A DNA stretch of 64,000 nt, taken from Burkholderiales bacterium (lineage in GTDB: Bacteria; Pseudomonadota; Gammaproteobacteria; Burkholderiales; Casimicrobiaceae). Positions 8,983 to 15,910 of the stretch are shown in pieces. The stretch spans positions 1 to 64,000 of the forward strand of contig JADZAQ010000074.1 in the NCBI GenBank assembly GCA_020852555.1. The letters run 5' to 3'. A model generated the notes under the pieces. That model saw only the letters and a program-made list of their open reading frames with translations, made no database searches and was not told where the DNA came from. How positions within the stretch are numbered: the first letter of the stretch is position 1; the number at the start of each line of letters is the position of its first letter. The position numbers and the translations under genes are program-made.

Positions 8983-10002
8983 ATGAGCGGCATCGTCAAG
9001 GTGGGCATCGCGGGCTTGGGCCGCATGGGTCGGCATCATGCCGAGAACCTCGCGTTTCGCGTGCGCGGCGTCGATCTCGTCGCGGCGTGCAGCCCGCTCG
9101 AGGCCGAGCGCGACTGGGCGCACGATTCGCTCGGAGTGCGGCGTCGGTATGCCGACTACGCCGATCTCCTCGCCGACCGCGACGTCGACGCGGTCTTCCT
9201 CATCACGCCGAGCTCGCTGCATCCGGCGCAGATCATCGCCGCGCTGCGCGCCGGCAAGCACGTCTTCTGCGAGAAGCCGCTGTCGATGGCGCTCGAGGAG
9301 TGCGAGGCGGTGGAGGCGGAGGCGGCGCGCCATCCCGATCTGCGGGTGATGATCGGCTTCGTGCGCCGCTTCGACGCGAGCTATCAGGATGCGCAGCAGC
9401 GGATCGCGGGCGGCGCCATCGGCCGGCCGTTCCTGGTGCGCTCGGAGACCTGCGACCAGAACGATCCCTCCGGCTTCTTCGTACGCTTCGCGCCGACTTC
9501 GGGCGGCATCTTCGTCGACATGAGCGTGCACGACATCGACGTCGCGCGCTGGCTCCTGGGATCGCCGCGGGCCACGCGCGTGTTCGCGACCGGGACGGTG
9601 GCCGTGCACGACGGGCTCAAGGCTTGCGGTGACGTCGACAACGGGGTCGCGATCTGCGAGTTCGCCGACGGCCGGATGGCGTGCTTCTACGCGTCGCGCA
9701 CGATGGCGCACGGTCACGAGACGGTGACCGAGATCGTCGGTACCGGCGGACGGCTCACCGTCGGCCGCGACGGGCGCCTCAATCAGGTCGAGATCGCCGA
9801 TGCGCACGGCATCCGCACGCTGACGACGCCGACCTTCTACGAGCGCTTCGCCGACGCCTTCCTGCGCGAGGACAGCTACTTCATCGACTCCGTGCGCGAC
9901 GGGGTCACGCCATCGTTGACGCTCGCCGATGCCAAGGAGGCCACGCGCATCGGCATCGCGCTGCGCCAGTCGCTCGAGGAGCGGCGAATGGTGGAGCTGT
10001 GA
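8983..10002 (+). CDS. second Gfo/Idh/MocA dehydrogenase
   Basis: A 339-aa paralogue of the preceding gene, separated by only 5 bases. The Rossmann motif GLGRMGRHHAEN begins near residue 10, EKPLSM is near 96 and DMSVHDIDVARW near 179. It is clearly diverged from the first copy, so it is unlikely to be a recent duplicate. Likely substrates are another inositol stereoisomer (scyllo- or D-chiro-) or a related polyol, by analogy with other iol clusters carrying several Idh paralogues. It is the last gene before the heptamer repeat. Confidence 0.8.
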   Translation: MSGIVKVGIAGLGRMGRHHAENLAFRVRGVDLVAACSPLEAERDWAHDSLGVRRRYADYADLLADRDVDAVFLITPSSLHPAQIIAALRAGKHVFCEKPLSMALEECEAVEAEAARHPDLRVMIGFVRRFDASYQDAQQRIAGGAIGRPFLVRSETCDQNDPSGFFVRFAPTSGGIFVDMSVHDIDVARWLLGSPRATRVFATGTVAVHDGLKACGDVDNGVAICEFADGRMACFYASRTMAHGHETVTEIVGTGGRLTVGRDGRLNQVEIADAHGIRTLTTPTFYERFADAFLREDSYFIDSVRDGVTPSLTLADAKEATRIGIALRQSLEERRMVEL

Positions 10003-10033
10003 AGTTTGTTGGAGGTGGTGACCGATCGCAATT

Positions 10034-10068
10034 CCTGATACCTGATACCCGATACCCGATACCTGAAC
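10034..10068. repeat. heptamer tandem repeat (CCYGATA) after the iol operon
   Basis: Five head-to-tail heptamers: CCTGATA twice, CCCGATA twice, then a degenerate CCTGAAC. The array fills the gap between the second dehydrogenase and the first inositol phosphatase gene and abuts that gene's start codon. It is in neither reading frame. The variation between CCT and CCC units argues against a simple sequencing slip. Confidence 0.75.
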
Positions 10069-10069
10069 C

Positions 10070-10834
10070 ATGGTTCGCTACGATTTCTGCAGGGCCCTCG
10101 CCCGCGACGCCGGGAAGCTCGCGCACACCGCGTTCGGCACTTCGGCGGTGTCGCTCAAGGGCCGTCACGACGTGGTGACCGAGATGGATCGCAAGGTGGA
10201 GCGCTTCATTCGCGCCGCACTCGCCAAGCGCTTTCCCGACGATGCCATCATCGGCGAGGAGGACGGCGGCACCAGCGGCGAGCGGTTGTGGCTCATCGAT
10301 CCCATCGACGGCACCGCCAACTACGCGCGAGGCTTGCCGCGCTACTGCGTGTCGATCGGCTACGTCGAGCGCGGCGTGCCGCTGCTCGGCGTGATCTACG
10401 ATCCGTCGCACGACTGGCTCTACTCGGCGGCCAAGGGCGACGGCGCCTGGCTCGACGGCCGGCGGCTGGCGGTGAGCGACGCCGCGGACATCGGGCGGGC
10501 CACGGTCGAATGCGGGTGGTCGACGCGTCGCCCGGCGCAGGCCTACGTCGATCTCCTGGCGCGCGTGATGCACGCGGGGGCCGCGATCCGGCGGGCGGGA
10601 TCGGGCGCGCTGGGGCTCGCCGACGTCGCGGCCGGACGCGCCGAGGCGTACGCGGAGTTGCACATCAACGCCTGGGATTGCGCGGCAGGAATCGTGCTGG
10701 TCACCGAGGCGGGCGGGTTCGTCAGCGATTTCTTCGCGGGCGACGGGGTGCGTTCCGGCAATCCGCTGATTGCCACGAATGCCGCATTGGCAGGTAAGCT
10801 TGCGGAAATCGTCGGCGTACCCATCGTACGCTGA
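10070..10834 (+). CDS. inositol monophosphatase family protein (copy 1)
   Basis: A 254-aa Mg-dependent sugar/inositol phosphatase of the IMPase/FBPase superfamily. The family motifs are complete: DVVTEMD in the N-terminal part, metal ligands IIGEEDGG near residue 60, DPIDGTANY near 77, and the C-terminal WDCAAG near 202. It probably hydrolyses a phosphomonoester such as inositol phosphate or histidinol phosphate; the family is promiscuous. It lies directly downstream of the iol genes and 22 bases before an ABC receptor gene, which supports a role in dephosphorylating an imported compound. No clear SD is visible because the repeat runs up to the ATG. Confidence 0.88.
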   Translation: MVRYDFCRALARDAGKLAHTAFGTSAVSLKGRHDVVTEMDRKVERFIRAALAKRFPDDAIIGEEDGGTSGERLWLIDPIDGTANYARGLPRYCVSIGYVERGVPLLGVIYDPSHDWLYSAAKGDGAWLDGRRLAVSDAADIGRATVECGWSTRRPAQAYVDLLARVMHAGAAIRRAGSGALGLADVAAGRAEAYAELHINAWDCAAGIVLVTEAGGFVSDFFAGDGVRSGNPLIATNAALAGKLAEIVGVPIVR

Positions 10835-10856
10835 CGTCAATCGAGGAGGAGGAAAG

Positions 10857-11888
10857 ATGAAGAAACTGTCGTTGTGGCGCGGGCTCGTCCCCGCGCTCGC
10901 CTTGGCCGCACCGCTGTCGGCCTTCGCGCAGGGTGAACTCGTCGTCTACTGCACCGTGCAGGAAGAATGGTGCCGGCCGATGGTCCAGGCCTTCGAGAAG
11001 GCGACCGGCATCAAGGTGCTGATGACGCGCAAGAGCGCGGGTGAGTTCTACGCGCAGATCAAGGCCGAATCGGCCAACCCGCGCGGCGACGTGTGGTGGG
11101 GCGGCACCGGCGACCCGCACCTGCAAGCCGCCGAAGAAGGCCTCACCGAGCCGTACAAATCGCCGCGGATGAGCGAGTTGCAGGACTGGGCGGTGCGCCA
11201 GTGGGATGCGGCGAAGGGTCGTACCGTCGGCATCTACGCGGGTGCGCTCGGCTACAGCTACAACGTCGACCAGTTGAAGAAGCGCAACATCCCCGATCCC
11301 AAGTGCTGGGCGGACCTCATCAAGCCGGCGTTCAAGGACGAGATCCAGGTGGCGAACCCGAACTCGTCGGGCACCTCGTACACGATGCTCGCGACGTTCG
11401 TGCAGCTGTGGGGCGAGGACAAGGCCTTCGACTTCCTGAAGGCGCTGCACAAGAACATCAATCAGTACACCAAGTCGGGGGCGGCGCCGGCGCGGGCCGC
11501 GGCGACCGGCGAGACGCTGGTGGGGATCACCTTCCAGCACGACGCCGTCGTGCAGAAGCTCAACGGTGCACCGGTGGCGATCGTCTCGCCGTGCGAAGGC
11601 ACCGGTTACGAGATCGGCAGCATGAGCATCATCAAGGGCGCCAAGAACATGGCGAACGCCAAGAAGTGGTACGACTGGGCGCTCTCCGCGGAGGCGCAGA
11701 ACATCGGTCCGGGCCTCAAGGTGTCGTTCCAGGTGCCGTCGAACAAGAATGCATCGGCGCCGCCGGGTTCGCCCAACCTGTCCGAGATCAAGCTCATCAA
11801 CTACGACTTCGTGAAGTACGGATCGAGCGCCGAGCGCACCCGGCTCCTCTCGAAGTGGGACAAGGAAGTCTCGACGCTGCCGAAGTGA
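10857..11888 (+). CDS. ABC transporter periplasmic receptor, Fe(III)/sugar-phosphate type
   Basis: A periplasmic solute-binding protein of 343 aa with a clear signal peptide (MKKLSLWRG, a hydrophobic core, cleavage near AFAQG). The body resembles the AfuA/FbpA group of family 1 receptors (YCTVQEEW, then RKSAGEFYAQIKAE and GDVWWGG). Members of this group were long called ferric receptors, but some bind phosphorylated sugars. The ATG at 10857 is preferred to the track's 10770 because a strong GAGGAGG SD precedes it and it gives the signal peptide. It is followed by its permease and ATPase genes, and the cassette sits between two inositol-phosphatase-like genes. Confidence 0.85.
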   Translation: MKKLSLWRGLVPALALAAPLSAFAQGELVVYCTVQEEWCRPMVQAFEKATGIKVLMTRKSAGEFYAQIKAESANPRGDVWWGGTGDPHLQAAEEGLTEPYKSPRMSELQDWAVRQWDAAKGRTVGIYAGALGYSYNVDQLKKRNIPDPKCWADLIKPAFKDEIQVANPNSSGTSYTMLATFVQLWGEDKAFDFLKALHKNINQYTKSGAAPARAAATGETLVGITFQHDAVVQKLNGAPVAIVSPCEGTGYEIGSMSIIKGAKNMANAKKWYDWALSAEAQNIGPGLKVSFQVPSNKNASAPPGSPNLSEIKLINYDFVKYGSSAERTRLLSKWDKEVSTLPK

Positions 11889-11913
11889 CCGGCACGCAGC
11901 CGATCGTCGCGTC

Positions 11914-14034
11914 GTGACCGCTGCCAGCCTCGCGCCCACCGTCTTCGTGCCGGTGGCGCGCGACCGGGCGACGACCTGGATCGCCGCGGGCGCGCTCGCC
12001 GCGCTCGCGGTGGTGCCGTGGGGACTCGAGGGCGGGGCTTCCTCGCTCGCCCTCGCGTTCCGCGGCGAGTTCTCGCACGCCGCCGTCGTCGCGCTGGCCG
12101 CGCTCGCGCTGCTCGGCGCGTGGCGCGGCGCGGCGCGTGCCACCGCGGTCGCGGCGGGGGTCGCCGTGGTCTGGGCGTTCGCGGCAGGATTCGCCGCCGG
12201 CGCCAAGGGAACGTCATTCGGCGCCGGAGCGGGGATCGCGCTGGTCGCGCTCGTCGCCTGCTTCGCGCGCGCGATCGCACGCCGCGGTGCCTTCAAGGGG
12301 GATCCCACCGTCGCGACCATCGTCGTCGTGGTCGCGGCGCTGCTCGCCATCTTCATCTTCTTCCCCGTCGGCAGCGTCCTGTCGGCGGCGATGTTCGACG
12401 ACAAGGGTGCCTTCGCGCCGGGGCTCGCGGCGAGCCGCCTGCTCGCCGCCGACATCTGGGAGGTCCAGTGCCTGACCGGCGGCGTGCACTGCGGGGTCGC
12501 CATCAACTCGGCGGTCCTCGCCACGCTGGTCGGGTTGCTGTCGACGTTCGTGGGCCTCGTGCTGGCACTCGTCGTGCAGCGCGGCGGCCGTCGCTACGCG
12601 GCGGTGACCAAGGTGATGTCGATCCTGCCGATCGTCACGCCACCGTTCGTGATCGCGCTGGCGCTCGTCGTGCTGTTCGGCCGTACCGGTCTCGTGACCG
12701 CGATCCTCAACGACGTGTTCGGCATTCCGCGCTCGCGGTGGATCTACGGGCTGCCGGGCGTGGCGTTGGCGCAACTCCTCACCTTCTCGCCGATCGCCTT
12801 CCTGCTGCTGCACGGCGCGCTGGCGGCGATCAGTCCGGCGCTCGAAGAGGCGGCGCAGACGCTGCGCGCCTCGCGCTGGCGCATCTTTCGCACGGTGACA
12901 TTGCCGCTCCTCAAGCCGGCGCTCGCCAACGCATTCCTCCTGGGCTTCGTCGAGAGCCTCGCCGACTTCGGCAACCCGATCGTGCTCGCCGGCAACTACG
13001 AGGTGCTGTCGACCAAGATCTTCTTCGCGATCGCCGGCGCGCAGCACGAGCCGGGGCGGGCGGCGGCGCTCGCCGTCGTGCTGCTCGGGCTGACGCTCGT
13101 CGCCTTCTGGCTGCAGCAGCGCTGGATCGGGAAGCTCTCGTACGTGACCGTCACCGGCAAGGGCGACAGCGGCCTGCACGCGCTGCTGCCGCCGTGGTTG
13201 CGCCGGGCCTGCTTCGGTTTCGCTGTATCGTGGTTCGTGTTCACCATCGCCTGCTACGCGGTGATCCTGACCGGCGGCCTCGTCAAGGACATCGGCCGCG
13301 GCGACATGACGCTCACCCTGCATCACCTCTCGCAGGGCTTCGCGATCGATCCGTCGTCGCGGGCGACGATGTTCGTGGGCTCGGCCTGGGACAGCCTCTT
13401 CACGACGCTCCAGGTCGCCGCCATCTCGGCGCCGCTGACGGCGATCGTCGGACTCCTCTCCGCCTACGTCATCACCCGCCACCGCTTCTCGGGGCGGCGG
13501 GCGTTCGAGTTCCTGACCATGGTGAGCTTCGCCATTCCCGGGACGGTGATCGGCGTGTCGTACATCGTCGCCTTCAACGTGGCGCCGCTCGAATTGACCG
13601 GCGGCATGGCGATCCTCGTGCTCTGCTTCGTGTTCCGCAACATGCCGGTCGGCGTGCGTGCCGGCATCGCCGCGCTCGCGCAGATCGACAAGACGCTCGA
13701 CGAAGCGTCCTCGACGCTGCGCGCCTCGACCACGCGCACGCTGACCCGCGTCGTGCTGCCGCTGCTCAAGCCCGCGATCGTCGCCACGCTCGTCTTCAGC
13801 TTCACGCACGCGATGACCGCCGTCTCGGCGGTGATCTTCCTCGCCACCGCCAAGTACAACCTCGCCACCGTCTACATCATCAACCGCGTCGAAGCGGGCG
13901 AGTACCCGCTGGCGATCGCCTACTCGTCGGTGCTGATCTTCATCATGCTGGCGATCCTCCTCGCCGTGCAGGCGCTGGTCGGCGAGACCCGGCTCGGGCG
14001 CCGCGCGACGCCGATGCTGGCCGGCGGCGGCTGA
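11914..14034 (+). CDS. ABC transporter permease, two fused membrane domains
   Basis: An inner-membrane permease of 706 aa carrying two complete binding-protein-dependent permease domains. Each has its EAA loop that docks on the ATPase: EEAAQTLRAS...LLKPAL near residue 311 and DEASSTLRAS...LLKPAI near 595. The N-terminal 130 residues add extra alanine-rich hydrophobic segments. The start is a GTG 25 bases after the receptor stop with no strong SD, so a later start cannot be ruled out. The arrangement of receptor, double permease and ATPase is typical of AfuB/FbpB transporters. Confidence 0.87.
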   Translation: MTAASLAPTVFVPVARDRATTWIAAGALAALAVVPWGLEGGASSLALAFRGEFSHAAVVALAALALLGAWRGAARATAVAAGVAVVWAFAAGFAAGAKGTSFGAGAGIALVALVACFARAIARRGAFKGDPTVATIVVVVAALLAIFIFFPVGSVLSAAMFDDKGAFAPGLAASRLLAADIWEVQCLTGGVHCGVAINSAVLATLVGLLSTFVGLVLALVVQRGGRRYAAVTKVMSILPIVTPPFVIALALVVLFGRTGLVTAILNDVFGIPRSRWIYGLPGVALAQLLTFSPIAFLLLHGALAAISPALEEAAQTLRASRWRIFRTVTLPLLKPALANAFLLGFVESLADFGNPIVLAGNYEVLSTKIFFAIAGAQHEPGRAAALAVVLLGLTLVAFWLQQRWIGKLSYVTVTGKGDSGLHALLPPWLRRACFGFAVSWFVFTIACYAVILTGGLVKDIGRGDMTLTLHHLSQGFAIDPSSRATMFVGSAWDSLFTTLQVAAISAPLTAIVGLLSAYVITRHRFSGRRAFEFLTMVSFAIPGTVIGVSYIVAFNVAPLELTGGMAILVLCFVFRNMPVGVRAGIAALAQIDKTLDEASSTLRASTTRTLTRVVLPLLKPAIVATLVFSFTHAMTAVSAVIFLATAKYNLATVYIINRVEAGEYPLAIAYSSVLIFIMLAILLAVQALVGETRLGRRATPMLAGGG

Positions 14035-14052
14035 CTCTTCGAAGGCTCTCCC

Positions 14053-15105
14053 ATGGATCATCCGCAAGGCGGCGTCGTATTCGACCACGTGACCAAGCGC
14101 TACGGCGCGGTCGCCGCGGTCGACGACGTCTCGTTCACCGTCGCGCAGGGAGACCTCGTGACGCTGCTCGGGCCCTCGGGCTGCGGCAAGACGACGACGC
14201 TGCGCATGGTCGCCGGCCTGGAGCCGGTATCCGGAGGCCGGGTGCTCATCGGCGGCAACGACGTCACGCTGCGCGCCGCCAACGAGCGCGACGTGTCGAT
14301 GGTGTTCCAGTCCTACGCGCTCTTTCCGCACATGACCGTGCTGGAGAACGCCTCGTACGGGCCGCTCGCGATGGGCACCGACAAGGCGAAGGCGCGCGAG
14401 TTGGCGCGCGCGAAGCTTTCGATGCTGGGCCTCGGTGAGTTCGAGAACCGCTTGCCCTCCGAGCTCTCCGGCGGGCAGCAGCAGAGGGTGGCGGTGGCGC
14501 GCTCACTCGTCCTCGAGCCGGCGGTCCTGCTCTTCGACGAGCCGCTGTCGAACCTCGACGCGAAGCTCCGCCGGCGCGTGCGCGAGGAGATCCGCGAGCT
14601 GCAGCAGTCGCTCAAGCTCACCGTGCTGTACGTGACGCACGACCAGGAAGAGGCGCTCGCGGTGTCCGATCACATCATCGTCATGAACGGCGGGCGCATC
14701 GCCCAGGAAGGCCCGCCCGCCGACCTGTACGAGCGGCCGGTGAGCCGCTTCCTCGCCGACTTCATCGGGGACGCCAACCTCGTCGACGGCGAGATCGCGC
14801 CGACCGCCGGCGGGGCGAGCTTTGCCGCCGGCGGCGTCGCGCTGCCGGTGCGCGCGCACGGCGTGACGGCGGGCCCGGCGACGCTCGCGATCCGGCCGCA
14901 GCGGCTGGTGCTGGGCGAGCCGGGCCACGGCGTTCCGGGTAACGTCAAGCGCGTGGCCTATCTCGGCAGCCGGGTCGAGTACGTCGTCGGCACGGCGTGG
15001 GGTGAGCTGCTCGTCTTCGACGGTGACGTGCATCGCTTGCGCCAGCGCGACGAGGCAGTGGCGGTGACCTTCGCACCCGACGCCGCCATCGTCCTGCCGC
15101 GATGA
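14053..15105 (+). CDS. ABC transporter ATP-binding protein (AfuC/PotA-like)
   Basis: The cytoplasmic ATPase of the transporter, 350 aa. Walker A GPSGCGKT is near residue 39, the signature LSGGQQQRVAVARSL near 137, Walker B LLFDEP near 158, the D-loop SNLDAKLRR follows, and the switch histidine is in VTHDQEEA. A C-terminal TOBE-like regulatory region (about residues 240-350) is present, as in the MalK/PotA/FbpC group. It starts 18 bases after the permease and overlaps the next phosphatase gene by ATGA, so the phosphatase is coupled to the transporter. Confidence 0.92.
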   Translation: MDHPQGGVVFDHVTKRYGAVAAVDDVSFTVAQGDLVTLLGPSGCGKTTTLRMVAGLEPVSGGRVLIGGNDVTLRAANERDVSMVFQSYALFPHMTVLENASYGPLAMGTDKAKARELARAKLSMLGLGEFENRLPSELSGGQQQRVAVARSLVLEPAVLLFDEPLSNLDAKLRRRVREEIRELQQSLKLTVLYVTHDQEEALAVSDHIIVMNGGRIAQEGPPADLYERPVSRFLADFIGDANLVDGEIAPTAGGASFAAGGVALPVRAHGVTAGPATLAIRPQRLVLGEPGHGVPGNVKRVAYLGSRVEYVVGTAWGELLVFDGDVHRLRQRDEAVAVTFAPDAAIVLPR

Positions 15106-15908
15106 GTCCCGCCGCCGAGGTCGAGGCGCGCTACGCCGCTGCCCGGCGCATCGCACGGGCCGCGGGTGGGCGCGCGCTCGACTATTTCCACCGCCGCGAC
15201 GAACTCGCCGTCGAGACCAAGGGTGTCGCCGACTACGTGACGCGCGCCGATCGCGACGTCGAGCAGTTCATCCGCGGCGAACTGGCGGCGGCGTTCCCCG
15301 GCGACGGATTCTTGGGCGAGGAAACCGCGGCATCGTTCACCGGCCCCCTCGATCGCTGCTGGGTCGTCGATCCCATCGACGGCACGCACAATTTCCTGCG
15401 CGGCGTGCCGTACTGGAACGTCGCGATCGGCTACGTCGAGCACGGCGTGACGGTCGTGGGCGCCATCTGCGATCCCAACGCCGACGAGGTCCATCACGCA
15501 CGTCTCGGTGGCGGCGCGTGGGTCGATCGCCGTACGGGGCCGAGCGTGCGGCTGCACGTCGCCGCGACGACCAGCCTCGCCGGAAGCTACGTGACGCTCG
15601 GCCACCACGATCGCTCGTTCTCGGATCGCTATTTCGAGATCCGCCGCCGCATGATGGAAGCGAACGTCGCCATGCGCAACTTCGGCTCTGCCGCCCTGCA
15701 ACTCGCGCACGTCGCGAGCGGGCGTCTCGACGGCTTCGTCGAGATGGAGGTCTCGGCGTGGGATGCGGTCGCCGGCCTTCTGCTCGTCACCGAGGCCGGT
15801 GGCTGGCACGCGCCCTTCGCGCCTGTCGCGCCGACCGCGAAGGCGATGTGCATCGCCGGCGCACCCGGCATCGCGCACGAACTCGAACGGCTCGTGCGCG
15901 GCGCCTGA
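15102..15908 (+). CDS. inositol monophosphatase family protein (copy 2)
   Basis: A second IMPase-family phosphatase (268 aa) with FLGEETAAS near residue 70, DPIDGTHNF near 89 and SAWDAVAGLLL near 219, so all metal ligands appear intact. The ATGA overlap with the ATPase gene shows it is made together with the transporter. It differs substantially from copy 1, so the two may take different phosphate esters or stereoisomers. Only 2 bases separate its stop from the convergent peptidase gene. Confidence 0.88.
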   Translation: MSPAAEVEARYAAARRIARAAGGRALDYFHRRDELAVETKGVADYVTRADRDVEQFIRGELAAAFPGDGFLGEETAASFTGPLDRCWVVDPIDGTHNFLRGVPYWNVAIGYVEHGVTVVGAICDPNADEVHHARLGGGAWVDRRTGPSVRLHVAATTSLAGSYVTLGHHDRSFSDRYFEIRRRMMEANVAMRNFGSAALQLAHVASGRLDGFVEMEVSAWDAVAGLLLVTEAGGWHAPFAPVAPTAKAMCIAGAPGIAHELERLVRGA

Positions 15909-15910
15909 CG

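Noticed and set aside
10857-15105. Straight annotation of the ABC cassette as a ferric iron transporter
   Set aside because: The family label is common, but the flanking inositol phosphatases and iol operon and the absence of iron-related genes make a phosphorylated carbohydrate at least as likely, so I left the substrate open.
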